In this document: positions 37,076 through 48,676 of the stretch, piece after piece
Layout: the number at the start of each line of letters is the position of its first letter
How positions within the stretch are numbered: the stretch's first letter is position 1
DNA from: Marinobacter sp. F4218
GTDB lineage: Bacteria > Pseudomonadota > Gammaproteobacteria > Pseudomonadales > Oleiphilaceae
Assembly: GCF_019443085.1 (NCBI RefSeq)
Contig: NZ_JAHZIL010000004.1
Coordinates: forward strand, 372,001 to 436,000
Length of the DNA stretch: 64,000 bases
Direction of reading: 5' to 3'
Translations under genes and position numbers: made by a program
Notes under the pieces: model-generated
The model's input: the letters and a program-made list of their open reading frames with translations, nothing else
Told to the model about the DNA's origin: nothing
Database searches by the model: none

Positions 37076-38425
37076 TCAGCCGGAATCCCGCTCAAATAGG
37101 GCGATGGATTCAACATGAGTGGTATGGGGGAACATGTCCATCACACCGGCACGCACAAGCCGATAGCCGTTGCGCACCATAACTCCCGCATCCCGTGCCA
37201 GGGTTGCCGGGTTGCACGATACGTAGACGATCCGGTTAGCTCCAAACGCGGTCAGGTATTTGCAGATTTCTTCCGCACCGGAACGCGGCGGGTCAATCAG
37301 GATCTTGTCAAACCCCTCTTTCGCCCAGCTCTGGCCGGTGAAGTCCCCGTGCAGATCGGCACCGTGAAAAGCCACGTTTTCCAGGCCGTTCAGTGCCGCA
37401 TTTTCCCGGCCGCGAACCACCATCGCATCATCCCCTTCCACGCCGACGACCTGACCACCTTTTCGCGCAAGCGGCAGCGTAAAATTGCCGAGTCCGCAGA
37501 ACAGATCAAGCACCCTTTCTCCGGGCTGGACATCCAGCCATTCGACAGCCCTGTGTACCATGGTGCGATTGATACCTGCATTGACCTGGGTAAAGTCCAT
37601 GGGATGAAATTTCATGGTCAGGTCGAATTCGTCAAGCCGGTAACTGAGGCGCTCGTCTTCATGGCCCGCGGATACAGGCCAGATCCGGTGCACCGTATCC
37701 GGCCCCTTCGGCTGCAGGTAGATATGCAAATCGTGGGCCTGACCAAACGCGACAAGCCGGCTCCGGTCGTCCTCGCTCAGGTCGTCCATGTTGCGAAAGA
37801 CCATGACTGCCTCGTCATCACCGCACGCCACTTCGACCTGCGGGATGCGATTGTAGGCATCGAGGCCGTGGAGCAGTTCGCGCAGCGGCAGAATCCGTTC
37901 ACCAATTCGGGGATCCAGAACGACACACCGGTCTATGTCAGTGAGGAAGCTGTTCCGCTTCTCGCGAAAACCTACCAGCACCGACTCCCGCGCCGGAACG
38001 TAACGGACGCCCAAACGGGCCTTTCGGCGGTAGCCCAGAGTGTTTTCCGAGCGCATCGGAGCCACCCACTCTTCCGGCTCTATGCCTCCAAAATGGGCAA
38101 AATGTTCCCGCAGCGTATCCTCCTTGAACCGGATCTGGGCGTCGCCGCTCATGTGCTGAAGGCTGCAGCCACCGCACAGATCGGCAAAGTCACATGGGGG
38201 CGTCTGGCGTTCCGCAACGCTCTCAAGCACCTCCAGGGTTCGCAGCTCGTCAAACTTGCTGCGGGTGCCCACCATTTTGGCCATGACGGTTTCACCCGGC
38301 AGGGCGCCGTCCACGAACTGGGTTTTGCCGTCCTGACGGGCAATACCCCGCCCATCGTGACTCAGCTTCTCGATGTCGCAGCGCACGGGCTCTTTGGGAA
38401 GAGCCTTCCGGCGTCGTCTACTCAT
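37076..38425 (-). CDS. rlmD: 23S rRNA (uracil1939-C5)-methyltransferase
   Basis: 449 residues. TRAM domain at the N-terminus (about 12-70), then the iron-sulfur cysteines [15 protein letters not shown], then the methyltransferase core with [16 protein letters not shown] and [11 protein letters not shown]. The catalytic cysteine lies in [12 protein letters not shown]. It sits between cysM and relA, an order shared with Pseudomonas. A basic N-terminus ([12 protein letters not shown]) precedes the TRAM domain. The gap to cysM is 29 bases. Confidence 0.96.
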   Translation of the reverse strand: MSRRRRKALPKEPVRCDIEKLSHDGRGIARQDGKTQFVDGALPGETVMAKMVGTRSKFDELRTLEVLESVAERQTPPCDFADLCGGCSLQHMSGDAQIRFKEDTLREHFAHFGGIEPEEWVAPMRSENTLGYRRKARLGVRYVPARESVLVGFREKRNSFLTDIDRCVVLDPRIGERILPLRELLHGLDAYNRIPQVEVACGDDEAVMVFRNMDDLSEDDRSRLVAFGQAHDLHIYLQPKGPDTVHRIWPVSAGHEDERLSYRLDEFDLTMKFHPMDFTQVNAGINRTMVHRAVEWLDVQPGERVLDLFCGLGNFTLPLARKGGQVVGVEGDDAMVVRGRENAALNGLENVAFHGADLHGDFTGQSWAKEGFDKILIDPPRSGAEEICKYLTAFGANRIVYVSCNPATLARDAGVMVRNGYRLVRAGVMDMFPHTTHVESIALFERDSG

Positions 38426-38454
38426 ACTGGTTACTCTTGATGAAAGGGTCCGGT

Positions 38455-39348
38455 TCAGGCGCCCGGGAAGACGCCGGTGGACAGATAGCGGTCGCCGCGA
38501 TCACAGATGATGGCAACGATAACGGCGTTTTCAACCTGTTCGGAAAGTTTCAGTGCTGCGGCGATGGAGCCCCCGGACGACACGCCGCAGAATATCCCTT
38601 CCTCCGAAGCCAGGGCACGCATGGTATTCTCCGCCTCTTCCTGGCCGATATCGAGCACCTGATCCACCCGCGTGGCGTCGTAGATTTTGGGCAGGTATTC
38701 CTCCGGCCAGCGACGGATTCCGGGGATGGCCGCTCCTTCCTTCGGCTGCAGCCCGATAATGCGGATATCCGGGTTGCGCTCTTTCAGGTACCGGGAAACC
38801 CCCATGATCGTCCCGGTCGTACCCATGGAACTCACGAAGTGGGTTACCCGGCCCTCGGTCTGGCTCCAGATTTCCGGCCCCGTCGTGCGGTAATGAGCGA
38901 GGGGATTGTCGGCATTGCTGAACTGGTCCAGCACCTTGCCTTTACCCTCGACTTCCATCTGCAACGCCAGGTCCCTGGCCGTCTCCATCCCTTCTTCCTT
39001 GCTCACGGTAACGATTTCCGCGCCATAGGCCCGCATGGAGGCCCGCCGTTCTTCACTCATGTTCGCCGGCATGATCAGCACCATCCGGTAGCCCTTGATG
39101 GCGGCGGCCATGGCAAGTGCAATACCGGTATTACCGCTGGTTGCCTCGATCAGGGTGTCGCCCGGCTTGATCTCGCCACGACGCTCGGCTTCCTGGATCA
39201 TACTGATCGCCGGCCGGTCTTTCACGGAACCCGCCGGGTTATTGCCTTCGAGCTTGGCGAGAATCGTGTTGGAGGTCTCACCGGGGAGACGTTGCAGGCG
39301 AACCAGTGGGGTATGCCCGACATAATCTTCAATCGTGGGGAAATTCAT
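38455..39348 (-). CDS. cysM: cysteine synthase B
   Basis: 297 residues. CysM makes cysteine or S-sulfocysteine from O-acetylserine and sulfide or thiosulfate. The PLP lysine is in [12 protein letters not shown], with [12 protein letters not shown] and [16 protein letters not shown] binding PLP phosphate and substrate. The shorter length and VRLQRLPGE start fit CysM rather than CysK. It is first in the minus-strand run cysM-rlmD-relA-mazG and divergent from gacS. Confidence 0.95.
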   Translation of the reverse strand: MNFPTIEDYVGHTPLVRLQRLPGETSNTILAKLEGNNPAGSVKDRPAISMIQEAERRGEIKPGDTLIEATSGNTGIALAMAAAIKGYRMVLIMPANMSEERRASMRAYGAEIVTVSKEEGMETARDLALQMEVEGKGKVLDQFSNADNPLAHYRTTGPEIWSQTEGRVTHFVSSMGTTGTIMGVSRYLKERNPDIRIIGLQPKEGAAIPGIRRWPEEYLPKIYDATRVDQVLDIGQEEAENTMRALASEEGIFCGVSSGGSIAAALKLSEQVENAVIVAIICDRGDRYLSTGVFPGA

Positions 39349-39380
39349 ATCATTACCCTGTGGTACACTTTTGCGTTCGC

Positions 39381-39410
39381 ATGATACTCGTTATGACCGC
39401 AGTCTCCCAA
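39381..39410 (-). promoter_or_regulatory. candidate sigma-70 promoter of the cysM-rlmD-relA-mazG run
   Basis: Minus-strand TTGGGA (39405-39410) and TATCAT (39381-39386) are separated by 18 bases. The transcript would start about 25 bases before the cysM ATG. Matches are 4/6 and 5/6. Confidence 0.4.
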
Positions 39411-39572
39411 TACAGCTTCTAGCTATATCCATGACCCGTGGCTATAACCAAATCACGATATCAGGTGGCCGTGGGACTAATACCTCAGTCAATGGCCTCC
39501 GGATCATCTATTCTGACAGGGACGTGACTCCGGAATTGCTCCCGGGGCCGAGGCAATAAATCAGGAACAGGT

Positions 39573-42449
39573 ATGCGACGCTGGGGCATTCGCAAAAAAG
39601 TACTGGTAGTGACGCTGGTCCCTACCCTGCTCACCACACTCATGCTGGGTATGTTTTTTACCTACAGCTGGGTGAAAAACATCGAGAGCCTGCTCAAAGA
39701 CCGGGGAGAGTCGCTCTCCCGCCAGTTGGCTGCCGGCTCCGAATACGGTCTGTTCACCGCCAACCGCAGCCTCTTGAGCAGCCTTTCCAATGCCCTGCTG
39801 GAAGAGCAGGATGTCCGCTCCATTACCTTCTTCGGCAGCGACGGTGCCAGGCTTCTGCATACCGGGCCAGGCAGCTCCGATTCCATCACGGCGGACGAAC
39901 TGCCGACCGAAACGGCGACCAGCGTGCGCCGGGAAAACAGTACCCGATTTGTCACCCCGGTCACGCTGCAAGACCTGATGCTCGAAACCATTCTCGACCC
40001 CGATGCCCGGGAATCGATGGCCCAGCCAGACGCTCCATTAGGCTGGGTAGCGGTCGAGATGTCCCACGTCCGGACCGAAAAGGAAACTTACAAGGCCCTG
40101 TTGATTTCGCTGTTGCTGGTGCTCGGGGGGGTGGTCATCAGCCTCGCCATCGCCCTCCGGCTCAGTCGAGCCTTCACCAACCCGGTCTTCGAACTGAATG
40201 AAGCCGTGGCCAAACTCAAAGAGGGCAAGCTCGATACCCGGGTATTCACCGGGGCCGGCCCCGAATTCGAGCAACTCGAATCCGGTCTGAACGCCATGGC
40301 CGAGGAGTTGAGCAAGGCCCAGGCCGAGATGCAGCAGAACATTGACCAGGCAACGGAAGATCTCCGGGAAACTCTCGAGACCATCGAGATCCAGAACATA
40401 GAGCTGGACTTTGCCCGCAAGGAGGCGCTCGAAGCCAGCCGAATCAAGTCCGAATTCCTGGCGAACATGTCCCATGAAATCCGCACTCCGCTGAATGGCA
40501 TCATCGGGTTCACCGAACTGCTTCTCAAAAGCCCACTACCCCGCCAGCAACGGGACCATCTGAGCACCATCCGCAAGTCCTCGGAGATTCTGCTGACGAT
40601 CATCAACGACATCCTGGACTTCTCCAAGATTGAGGCTGGCAAGCTGATCCTTGATCGCGTCCCCTTCCAGCTTCGCGATATTGTCGAAGAAGTGATGGTC
40701 ATGTTGGCGCCGGCAGCCCACGCCAAGAACCTGGATCTGGTGCCTCTGGTATACAACGACGTGCCCGACAACATCATGGGAGATCCGTTGCGGGTGAAAC
40801 AAGTGATTACCAACCTGGTCAACAACGCGATCAAGTTCACCCAGACCGGTGAAGTGGTGCTTCGGGCAAGCCTCGAAGAAGAGGAAAAAGACAGCAACCG
40901 GGTCACCCTCAAGCTGAGTATCACCGATTCCGGCGTGGGACTGTCCCGGGCCCAGCAGCAGTCCCTGTTCAATGCCTTCAGCCAGGCCGACGCATCCACC
41001 GCCCGGCAGTATGGAGGCACCGGCCTCGGGCTGGCCATTTCCAAACGGCTGGTGGAGGAGATGGGCGGCAAGATCGGTTTGGAAAGCGAACTGGGCAAGG
41101 GCTCCACGTTCTGGTTCACCCTGACCTCCGAGCTTTCCGCCACCGGCGAAGCCATTGCCCCCAGGGACGCCCTTCGTGGCGAGCGGGTTATCTATCTCGA
41201 GCAACAGAAAACCACGGGCCTGGCGGTAGAGCACCTGCTCAAGGACTGGGGCATGACCGTTGACCGGGTGGCTTCACCCGCTGCCATGCAGGAACAGATT
41301 GAAGAGGCCCAGAAGAGCCAGGCCGGGTACGCCCTGGCCATTATCGGGATTACCCGGCACCTGCTGAATTCCAGCCAGTACTGCGGGCTGGTACGCACCC
41401 TCGAGATCGAGCGGGATTGCCGCACCCTGCTGCTGACCCCCACCCTTGAGACCCACGACAGCGCACTCTCCGGCCTCGCCAGCGGCCACCTGAGCAAACC
41501 TGTCTGCCGGGATGCATTCTACGAGGAACTGCTGCTCCTCGTGCACGGCATCAGCTCCGGTGGGCGAATGGCGCTGGACTACGACAGTTCGGTGGCCCGT
41601 CTTCCAGCAGGTAACGTGCCCAGAGTATTGGCGGTGGACGACAACGACGCCAACCTGAAACTGGTGATGACCCTGCTGAACGACTTTCAGATTGAAGCCG
41701 AGGGCGCATCCAGCGGATTCGAGGCGTTGAGCAAGGCCCGGCAGAAACCTTTTGACCTGGTCTTCATGGATCTGCAAATGCCGGGGATGGACGGCGTGGA
41801 AACGACCTCCCGGTTGCGTGACATGGACCCCACCTCTCACCGAACTCCAATCATTGCCCTGACGGCCCACGCCCTCGCCGACGAACAGGAGCGCCTGATT
41901 CAGCAGGGTTTTGACGGCTACATGCCGAAACCCATCAGCAGCGCCCAGTTGACTGACATCATCCGCGATTACACCGGTTATGTATGCACCAGGCCCGATC
42001 GCGAAGACCAGATTCTGGTACCCGAGGTTCGGGATACCCGGCGCGCCATGCGGCCATCCACACGCAAGATGCAGCAGGACTGTGTCAGTATCCAGGAAAG
42101 CATTCAGCTCGCCGCCGGCAAGGCAGATCTTGCCGAGGAGCTGTTCAGCATGCTGCTTGAGCAGATGCGAAGTGACCAGTCGAGGGTGGAAGGGTTCTGG
42201 AACAACGGCGACCTGGACGGCCTGCTGGAGTGCGTGCACAAGCTGCACGGGGCAACCCGCTACTGCGGGGTTCCAGAGCTTCGGGCCGCCGCGAACCGTC
42301 TTGAAACAGCGCTGAAATGTTCGGCGCCGGACATCGAGCACCAGAAAGACCAACTGGTCTCAGCCATGGAGCGCCTGCAGATCTGGAGCGACCAGACCGA
42401 CTGGCAACTACTCTTCCGGGAACAGCATCAGCAAACGGAAACGACCTGA
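39573..42449 (+). CDS. gacS: hybrid sensor histidine kinase GacS/BarA
   Basis: 958 residues in the tripartite GacS/BarA layout. Two membrane segments (about 10-30 and 172-195) flank a periplasmic domain. HAMP and coiled coil follow, then His301 in FLANMSHEIRTPLNG, the ATPase domain (QVITNLVNNAIKFT, DSGVGLSR, GGTGLGLAIS), a degenerate receiver (about 530-670), a functional receiver with Asp733 in FMDLQMPG, and a C-terminal HPt domain with His889 (CVHKLHGATRYCG). It would control the GacA-Rsm post-transcriptional cascade. Position beside cysM-rlmD-relA matches Pseudomonas gacS. AGGAAC lies just before the ATG. Confidence 0.93.
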   Translation: MRRWGIRKKVLVVTLVPTLLTTLMLGMFFTYSWVKNIESLLKDRGESLSRQLAAGSEYGLFTANRSLLSSLSNALLEEQDVRSITFFGSDGARLLHTGPGSSDSITADELPTETATSVRRENSTRFVTPVTLQDLMLETILDPDARESMAQPDAPLGWVAVEMSHVRTEKETYKALLISLLLVLGGVVISLAIALRLSRAFTNPVFELNEAVAKLKEGKLDTRVFTGAGPEFEQLESGLNAMAEELSKAQAEMQQNIDQATEDLRETLETIEIQNIELDFARKEALEASRIKSEFLANMSHEIRTPLNGIIGFTELLLKSPLPRQQRDHLSTIRKSSEILLTIINDILDFSKIEAGKLILDRVPFQLRDIVEEVMVMLAPAAHAKNLDLVPLVYNDVPDNIMGDPLRVKQVITNLVNNAIKFTQTGEVVLRASLEEEEKDSNRVTLKLSITDSGVGLSRAQQQSLFNAFSQADASTARQYGGTGLGLAISKRLVEEMGGKIGLESELGKGSTFWFTLTSELSATGEAIAPRDALRGERVIYLEQQKTTGLAVEHLLKDWGMTVDRVASPAAMQEQIEEAQKSQAGYALAIIGITRHLLNSSQYCGLVRTLEIERDCRTLLLTPTLETHDSALSGLASGHLSKPVCRDAFYEELLLLVHGISSGGRMALDYDSSVARLPAGNVPRVLAVDDNDANLKLVMTLLNDFQIEAEGASSGFEALSKARQKPFDLVFMDLQMPGMDGVETTSRLRDMDPTSHRTPIIALTAHALADEQERLIQQGFDGYMPKPISSAQLTDIIRDYTGYVCTRPDREDQILVPEVRDTRRAMRPSTRKMQQDCVSIQESIQLAAGKADLAEELFSMLLEQMRSDQSRVEGFWNNGDLDGLLECVHKLHGATRYCGVPELRAAANRLETALKCSAPDIEHQKDQLVSAMERLQIWSDQTDWQLLFREQHQQTETT

Positions 42450-42471
42450 AGACCGGGGTTACCGGCGCCAG

Positions 42472-43212
42472 TCAGATTCTGCCACGGGCCTGATCCAGAA
42501 TCGCCTTCATATCACGGACCGCTTCTTTCAGCCCGGTAAACACGGCCCGGGCGATGATGGCGTGTCCGATGTTGAGCTCGTTGATTCCGGAAATCGCAGC
42601 CACCCGCTCGGTGTTGTGATAGTGCAGGCCATGACCTGCATTGACGATCAACCCCTTTTTCCGGGCGTAGGCCACGGCGTCGGCGATAACCTTGAAGGCG
42701 GCTTCGGTTTCACCGGCGGTCTTCGCTTCCGCGTATTCACCGGTATGCAGCTCGACAACCGGTGCGCCACAACGGACGGCTGCATCGATCTGGATCGGAT
42801 CCGGGTCGATGAACAGCGACACTTCCGATCCGAGTCGGGCAAGACGCTCGCACGCCTTGGCCACCCTCGTTTCCTGACCTTCGACATCCAGACCGCCTTC
42901 GGTGGTCAGTTCCTCGCGTTTCTCCGGCACCAGGCACACACATTCCGGCCGGACCTGCTCGGCAAACGCCAGCATGGCGTCGGTCACCGCCATTTCGAGG
43001 TTCATCTTGGTCTGCAGTGTCTCCCGGAGCAGGAGCACATCCCGATCCTGAATGTGACGCCGATCCTCTCGAGGATGGATGGTGATGCCGTCTGCGCCGG
43101 CTTCCTCCGCCACCAGTGCGGCCTGAACCGGATCCGGGTAGCGCGTCCCCCGAGCCTGGCGCAGTGTGGCCACATGATCGATGTTGACGCCGAGTAGGAC
43201 TCTAGGATTCAT
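42472..43212 (-). CDS. pdxJ: pyridoxine 5'-phosphate synthase
   Basis: 246 residues. PdxJ condenses 3-amino-2-oxopropyl phosphate with deoxyxylulose 5-phosphate. Diagnostic segments are [49 protein letters not shown] and [11 protein letters not shown]. It is last in the lepA-lepB-DUF4845-rnc-era-recO-pdxJ operon and overlaps recO by 11 bases, implying translational coupling. Convergent with gacS, 22 bases apart. Confidence 0.97.
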   Translation of the reverse strand: MNPRVLLGVNIDHVATLRQARGTRYPDPVQAALVAEEAGADGITIHPREDRRHIQDRDVLLLRETLQTKMNLEMAVTDAMLAFAEQVRPECVCLVPEKREELTTEGGLDVEGQETRVAKACERLARLGSEVSLFIDPDPIQIDAAVRCGAPVVELHTGEYAEAKTAGETEAAFKVIADAVAYARKKGLIVNAGHGLHYHNTERVAAISGINELNIGHAIIARAVFTGLKEAVRDMKAILDQARGRI

Positions 43213-43930
43213 GCCGTTCTCCCCGAAGGTGACTGAATAAACTGCGACTGTGCAGGGGCCGTCCCTGCAGAAGATAATCGGTTAGTACCCGCATTACCCG
43301 CTTGGCGGTACGCCGGGACGAATCCGATTCCAGATCCCCCGACGCCAGGGCCAGTAACACGTCCCCGGACAGGTTCTGCAGCCGGGTGCCCGGCCCCGGA
43401 GACGCCACAATACCCTGCTCGGGGTCATAACAATACGGCTGGCCCGGCTCGACGGTTCGTCCGGTATCCGTTACCAGGTCCCAGGCAAAATCAAAGCCGA
43501 GCGCGGCCGCAAAGGCGCGCTCAAATCGACGCAACACGGGTTCAACGTCGGTCGTTTCGGCCAGTTCCGCGAGTGCATCGATGTAGGCAGCAAACAGTGT
43601 CGGATGCGGATCCACCGCCGGCATGACGCGCTGCAGAAGCTCATTCAGGTAAAGACCGCTATAGAGCGAAGCCGTGCGATGCAAGGAAGGCCCGCTGCGC
43701 ACTTCAACATTGGTGAGCGTCTTCAGGTCCCCTCGTCCGGTCCAGTCCAGCATTAATGGCTGGAACGGCTGCAACTGAGCCTTTAGGGGACTCTTGGCGC
43801 TGTTGGCACCGCGGGCGATGACCGTCATACGCCCACGGTTGAGGGTGAACACGTCCACCATAAGACTGGTTTCCCGCCAGGGCCGGCGGTGAATCACGTA
43901 GGCGGGCTCCTGCTGCTCCGGCCCCCTCAT
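43202..43930 (-). CDS. recO: DNA repair protein RecO
   Basis: 242 residues. RecO loads RecA in the RecFOR pathway. The N-terminal OB fold holds [19 protein letters not shown] and [17 protein letters not shown], followed by a helical domain ([10 protein letters not shown]). No zinc cysteines are seen, as is common in gammaproteobacteria. It starts 7 bases after era and overlaps pdxJ. Confidence 0.95.
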   Translation of the reverse strand: MRGPEQQEPAYVIHRRPWRETSLMVDVFTLNRGRMTVIARGANSAKSPLKAQLQPFQPLMLDWTGRGDLKTLTNVEVRSGPSLHRTASLYSGLYLNELLQRVMPAVDPHPTLFAAYIDALAELAETTDVEPVLRRFERAFAAALGFDFAWDLVTDTGRTVEPGQPYCYDPEQGIVASPGPGTRLQNLSGDVLLALASGDLESDSSRRTAKRVMRVLTDYLLQGRPLHSRSLFSHLRGERHES

Positions 43931-43937
43931 AGACGCC

Positions 43938-44855
43938 TCAGAGGTCGTTCATCCCGAGGCTTTTCAGGGCCCGGTCGCTGTCGGCCCAGCCCCTCTTGAC
44001 CTTGACCCAGAGCCGCAACATGATTTTGCTGTCAAACAGCCGCTCCATATCGGCCCGGGCTTCCTGGCCAATCCGGCGCAGGCGCTCTCCCTTGTCACCG
44101 ATCATGATCTTTTTCTGTCCTTCCCGCTCGACCAGGATCAGTGCAGAGATATGCAGGGTCTTACCTTCGCGCTTGAATTCCTCAATCTCCACCGCAACGG
44201 AATACGGCAGCTCGGCGCCCAGTTGGCGGGTAATCTTCTCACGCACGATCTCCGACGCCAGAAAACGCTCGCTACGGTCGGTGATCTGATCATCGGGATA
44301 GAAGTGGACACTTTCCGGCAGAAACCGGCCAACGGCTTCTTCCAGTGGCTCCAGGTTGTTTTCCTTCAGCGCGGACAAGGGAATGATCTCCGCGAAATCG
44401 CGCTTCTTGGACAGCATGTCCAGGTGCGGCAACAGGGTTTCCCGCTTCTCAATCTTGTCAACCTTGTTCACCGCGAGGATGACCGGGCATTTGAGCTTGC
44501 TGAGTTTCTCCAGAACCAGTTCATCGGCGGTCGTCCAGTACAGCTGGTCGACGACGAAGATCACCACATCGACATCAATCAGCGCAGACGTCGCGGCCTT
44601 GTTCATGTAACGGTTCAAGGCCCGGGGCTCTTCCTCGTGCATCCCCGGCGTATCCACGTAGACGGCCTGCACGGGTCCCAGGGTCTTGATGCCCAGCACC
44701 TGATGGCGGGTGGTTTGGGGCTTGCGCGAGGTGATACTCAGCTTCTGGCCGAGAATGTGGTTGAGCAATGTGGATTTGCCCACATTGGGTCGACCGACAA
44801 TCGCCACAAAACCGCAGCGACTGTCCGGGTTTTCCGGACGGGTGATATCGTTCAT
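43938..44855 (-). CDS. era: GTPase Era
   Basis: 305 residues. Era is needed for 16S rRNA processing and 30S assembly. The GTPase domain has [15 protein letters not shown] (G1), DTPGM (G3) and NKVDK (G4). The KH domain near the C-terminus contains [20 protein letters not shown]. Its ATG shares one base with the rnc stop codon (TAATG), so translation is coupled. Confidence 0.98.
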   Translation of the reverse strand: MNDITRPENPDSRCGFVAIVGRPNVGKSTLLNHILGQKLSITSRKPQTTRHQVLGIKTLGPVQAVYVDTPGMHEEEPRALNRYMNKAATSALIDVDVVIFVVDQLYWTTADELVLEKLSKLKCPVILAVNKVDKIEKRETLLPHLDMLSKKRDFAEIIPLSALKENNLEPLEEAVGRFLPESVHFYPDDQITDRSERFLASEIVREKITRQLGAELPYSVAVEIEEFKREGKTLHISALILVEREGQKKIMIGDKGERLRRIGQEARADMERLFDSKIMLRLWVKVKRGWADSDRALKSLGMNDL

Positions 44856-45544
44856 TACTGGTTCTCCACGCCCAGCTCTTGCAGGGCGTTACGGGCTGCC
44901 TGTTGCTCGGCGACCCGGCGACTGCTGCCGGTTCCGGTCGTCTTACGGTCCAGCGAAGGCAACGCACAGGATACATGGAAAGTCTGGTTGTGGGCTTCGC
45001 CATCAACAGAAATAACGTCATAACGCGGTAATGGGAACTGACGGGATTGCAGGTACTCCTGCAGGCGGGTCTTCGGATCCTTCTGGGTATCCTGAAGGTC
45101 CAGTTTCTCGAGCCGCTGTTCAAACCATTGCAGAACCTTTTCCCGACAGGTATGGAAATCGCTGTCGAGATAAATCGCACCGATGATTGATTCCACCGCA
45201 TCGGCGAGGATGGACTCCCGGCGGAAACCACCGCTTTTAAGCTCGCCCGAGCCCAGACGCAGGTAGTTGCCCAACTGGAACTCCCGCCCGATCTCGGCGA
45301 GAGTCACCCCCTTGACCATACGAGCACGCAACCGGCTCAGTTGGCCTTCCCGGGCCTTTTCAAAGTGCAGAAACAGGTACTCGGCAATCACCATGTTCAC
45401 AATGGAGTCGCCCAGAAACTCCAGGCGCTCGTTATTCTGATTGCCATAACTGCGATGGGTAAGCGCCAGCATCAGCCGCTCGGGCGATTTGAACTGATAG
45501 CCTATGCGGCGCTGTAACTGATCCAGATCCGGTTGCGAACTCAC
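44855..45544 (-). CDS. rnc: ribonuclease III
   Basis: 229 residues. It cleaves double-stranded RNA, including rRNA precursors. The catalytic signature [19 protein letters not shown] and a second acidic cluster ([13 protein letters not shown]) make the nuclease domain; the dsRNA-binding domain occupies about 155-225 ([28 protein letters not shown]). GTG start overlaps the DUF4845 stop (GTGA). Confidence 0.98.
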   Translation of the reverse strand: MSSQPDLDQLQRRIGYQFKSPERLMLALTHRSYGNQNNERLEFLGDSIVNMVIAEYLFLHFEKAREGQLSRLRARMVKGVTLAEIGREFQLGNYLRLGSGELKSGGFRRESILADAVESIIGAIYLDSDFHTCREKVLQWFEQRLEKLDLQDTQKDPKTRLQEYLQSRQFPLPRYDVISVDGEAHNQTFHVSCALPSLDRKTTGTGSSRRVAEQQAARNALQELGVENQ

Positions 45545-45930
45545 TTGCCCTTCATCTCGTATTCATGCTTGAAGTGGACGACCGTATCCACATTACGGAA
45601 AAGATTGTTGCGGACTTCGTAGTCCACCAGGATCACAACGAACTCGCCGTTCTTTTCGACGGAGATATTCTTGGCATCAAAACCGCGCACGTTGTTCACA
45701 CTCAGACGCTTGTTTATCAAGGTGCGCACCTGAGCCGGCCCCATGTTGGACAGACCTTCCGTCCCGTCCAGGCTTTCCAGTGCCTCCTGAATGGTGATGT
45801 CATCCAGGTAAACCGGGCCCAGCTTGATCAGCAGTGTCAGCAGGCCGCCGAAGAACAGCACCATGACCATGACCGTCAAAGCCGAGGCGCCGCCCTGTCG
45901 CCCCATGGCGGAGAGTTTGTTTTTCTTCAT
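45541..45930 (-). CDS. DUF4845 single-pass membrane protein
   Basis: 129 residues. A basic N-terminus ([13 protein letters not shown]) precedes one transmembrane helix (about 18-40) and a soluble domain with [19 protein letters not shown] and [15 protein letters not shown]. The family is regularly found between lepB and rnc in gammaproteobacteria; its role is unknown. The topology resembles a type II signal-anchor protein. The stop overlaps the rnc start. Confidence 0.85.
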   Translation of the reverse strand: MKKNKLSAMGRQGGASALTVMVMVLFFGGLLTLLIKLGPVYLDDITIQEALESLDGTEGLSNMGPAQVRTLINKRLSVNNVRGFDAKNISVEKNGEFVVILVDYEVRNNLFRNVDTVVHFKHEYEMKGK

Positions 45931-45957
45931 TGTTACTGCACTCCAGACTCGTTCGAA

Positions 45958-46758
45958 TTACTCAATGCCGCCTACTCGATCAAAGGATGGCAGACTGGTA
46001 AGTGATTTCCAGTGCATCCAGATGCCGAAGGCCTTGCCCACCACCAGCTCGTCGGGAACCATGCCCCAATAGCGGCTGTCGTTGCTGTTATCGCGGTTAT
46101 CGCCCATGACAAAGTAATGGTCCTGCGGCACGACCCATTCACCCTCGCCGGCCGCACCGGGACGGCCCATGGTCAGGAAGATATCGTGCTCCACTTCGCC
46201 GAGGTCTTCACGGCGCAATTCCACGGGAGGCAGACGGGCGACAAACCGGGTTTCGACCTTCTCACCGTTTATAAACAGCTGCTTGTCCCGGTAGCGAATC
46301 CGGTCGCCGGGCATCCCAACCACCCGTTTGATGTAGTTGGTCTCGCCGTCCTTCGGGTAGCGGAACACCATGACATCGCCGCGTTCCGGGTCGCCCACTT
46401 CCAGAACCTTGGTACCGGCAACGGGAAGGCGAAGACCGTAGGCATACTTGTTGACGAGGATGAAATCACCGACTTCGAGCGTCGGCAACATGGAACCGGA
46501 TGGAATCTGGAAGGGCTCAACCAGAAACGACCGGAGCACCAGAACGATTGCCAACACCGGAAAGAACGACCGGCTAAGGTCAACCAGGTAAGGCTCCTTC
46601 GGCTCCTCAGTCTCGTCCGTAACCGCATCTTCGGCTGTCGTGCCGTTGGCGCGCGCCGCAGCCAGGCGGCGCTCTCTCAAGAACAGTTTGTCCGCCAGCC
46701 AGATCAGACCTGTGGCAAAGGTCAGAACAACCAGAACCAGGGGAAAATCAATATCCAT
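45958..46758 (-). CDS. lepB: signal peptidase I
   Basis: 266 residues. LepB cleaves Sec and Tat signal peptides at the periplasmic face. Two membrane helices (about 4-24 and 62-80) with a charged cytoplasmic loop between. Catalytic Ser89 is in PSGSMLPTL and Lys144 in YIKRVVGMPGD; the C-terminal box GDNRDNSNDSRYWG is present. Positions are one less than in E. coli LepB. It follows lepA by 11 bases. Confidence 0.97.
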   Translation of the reverse strand: MDIDFPLVLVVLTFATGLIWLADKLFLRERRLAAARANGTTAEDAVTDETEEPKEPYLVDLSRSFFPVLAIVLVLRSFLVEPFQIPSGSMLPTLEVGDFILVNKYAYGLRLPVAGTKVLEVGDPERGDVMVFRYPKDGETNYIKRVVGMPGDRIRYRDKQLFINGEKVETRFVARLPPVELRREDLGEVEHDIFLTMGRPGAAGEGEWVVPQDHYFVMGDNRDNSNDSRYWGMVPDELVVGKAFGIWMHWKSLTSLPSFDRVGGIE

Positions 46759-46769
46759 CCAGGTGCCTT

Positions 46770-48572
46770 TTATTTATCCACTTGCAACACGGCCAGAAAC
46801 GCTTCCTGAGGCACCTCGACATTACCCAGCTGCTTCATGCGTTTCTTACCCTCTTTCTGCTTCTGGAGCAGCTTCTTCTTCCGGCTAACGTCACCACCGT
46901 AACATTTGGCCGTTACGTTCTTGCGCAATGCCTTGACCGTCACCCTTGCCACCACCTGAGTGCCAATCGCAGCCTGAATGGCGATATCAAACATCTGCCT
47001 CGGGATCAGTTCCTTCATCTTGTCGATCAACTGACGCCCTTTGTAATGAGCCTGCTCCTTATGGACGATCAAGGCCAGGGCATCCACCCTCTCACCATTG
47101 ATCAGGACGTCCAGACGGACCAGGTTGGCTGGCTGGAAACGCACAAAATGGTAGTCCAGCGAGGCAAAGCCCCGACTGGCCGATTTGATGCGGTCAAAGA
47201 AGTCCATCACCACTTCCGCCATCGGCAGCTCATAGGTGAGCTGCACCTGGGTGGACATGAAGTGCATGTTCTTCTGTACGCCCCGCTTTTCCTCACACAG
47301 TGCGATGACGTTACCCAAGTGCTCCTGGGGTACCAGGATGCTGGCCTCGACAATGGGCTCGCGCATTTCTTCGATGGACCCAATATCCGGCAGCCGGGAC
47401 GGGTTGTCTACCGAGAGTGTCTCACCCTGCTTGGTAACCACCTCATAGATTACGGTCGGCGCCGTGGTAATCAGGTCAATGTCGTACTCGCGCTCAAGCC
47501 GTTCCTGGATGATTTCCATGTGCAGCATGCCAAGGAAGCCGCAGCGGAAGCCAAAACCAAGCGCATCGGAATTCTCGGGTTCAAAGAACAGGGAGGCATC
47601 GTTCAGGGTCAGCTTTTCCAGGGCATCCCGGAAATCGTCGTAATCGTCGGCACTGACCGGGAAGAGGCCCGCGTAGACCTGAGGCTTGACCTTCTTGAAC
47701 CCCGGCAGCATCGGTGTTTCTTCGGCAAACTTCTGGTGTACGATGGTGTCGCCCACCGGAGCCCCGTGAATGTCCTTGATGCCCGCCACGACGAAGCCGA
47801 CGTCGCCAGCTTCGAGAATATCGGTATCCTTGGGTTTCGGGTTAAAAATCCCGACCTTGTCCGCATTCCAGCTTTTGCCGGTGGACTTGATCACGATCTT
47901 GTCACCCTTTTTCAAGGTGCCCTCGGTCACCCGCACCAGCGACACCACACCCAGGTAGTTGTCGAACCAGGAATCAATAATCAGCGCCTGCAGCGGCGCC
48001 GCTCGGTCGCCCTTGGGCGGCGGAATCCGCTTGATCAGATCCTCCAGCACATCCTCCACACCGAGGCCGCTCTTGGCACTACAGCGCACGGCTTCTACCG
48101 CCTCAATCCCGATAATGTCCTCAATCTCTGCGGCCACGCGCTCGGGTTCGGCCTGGGGAAGATCCATCTTGTTCAGAACCGGAACCACCTCCAACCCCTG
48201 CTCGATCGCGGTATAACAGTTGGCCACGGACTGGGCTTCAACGCCCTGGCCGGCATCAACCACCAGCAAGGCGCCTTCGCAAGCGTAAAGGGAGCGGGAA
48301 ACCTCGTAGGAGAAATCCACGTGTCCCGGAGTGTCGATAAAGTTCAGTTTGTATTCGTGACCGTCCTTCGCCGTGTAGTTGAGCGTCACGCTCTGGGCCT
48401 TGATGGTGATCCCACGCTCCCGCTCCAGATCCATGGAATCCAGGACCTGTTCGGCCATTTCCCGGTCCGTCAGGCCACCACAAATCTGGATAAAGCGATC
48501 TGCAAGGGTAGATTTACCATGGTCAATGTGGGCGATGATGGAGAAGTTACGGATTCGGCTCAGTTCAGTCAC
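46770..48572 (-). CDS. lepA: elongation factor 4 (LepA)
   Basis: About 600 residues. LepA is a translational GTPase that acts on ribosomes and in initiation. G1 [16 protein letters not shown]3 [12 protein letters not shown] and G4 [10 protein letters not shown], then domains II and III and the LepA-specific C-terminal region ([29 protein letters not shown]). Two starts are possible: GTG at 48572, which gives the usual family length, or TTG at 48578, which has a better-spaced GAG. First gene of the lepA-to-pdxJ operon. Confidence 0.97.
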   Translation of the reverse strand: MTELSRIRNFSIIAHIDHGKSTLADRFIQICGGLTDREMAEQVLDSMDLERERGITIKAQSVTLNYTAKDGHEYKLNFIDTPGHVDFSYEVSRSLYACEGALLVVDAGQGVEAQSVANCYTAIEQGLEVVPVLNKMDLPQAEPERVAAEIEDIIGIEAVEAVRCSAKSGLGVEDVLEDLIKRIPPPKGDRAAPLQALIIDSWFDNYLGVVSLVRVTEGTLKKGDKIVIKSTGKSWNADKVGIFNPKPKDTDILEAGDVGFVVAGIKDIHGAPVGDTIVHQKFAEETPMLPGFKKVKPQVYAGLFPVSADDYDDFRDALEKLTLNDASLFFEPENSDALGFGFRCGFLGMLHMEIIQERLEREYDIDLITTAPTVIYEVVTKQGETLSVDNPSRLPDIGSIEEMREPIVEASILVPQEHLGNVIALCEEKRGVQKNMHFMSTQVQLTYELPMAEVVMDFFDRIKSASRGFASLDYHFVRFQPANLVRLDVLINGERVDALALIVHKEQAHYKGRQLIDKMKELIPRQMFDIAIQAAIGTQVVARVTVKALRKNVTAKCYGGDVSRKKKLLQKQKEGKKRMKQLGNVEVPQEAFLAVLQVDK

Positions 48573-48676
48573 AGACAATGAATACTCATATAAGACGTAG
48601 GATTGAGCCCGGAAGGGCCGCTACCGGGATCCGGGAACGGCGTGATTTTACCGGTTACCGGCTGTCATTGCCATGA

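Noticed and set aside
37115-38440. 441-codon plus-strand frame opposite rlmD
   Set aside because: Shadow of rlmD, which has all family motifs.
46782-48581. 599-codon open frame on the plus strand opposite lepA
   Set aside because: It is an antisense shadow of lepA produced by codon bias; its translation has no recognisable domain and lepA is unmistakable.
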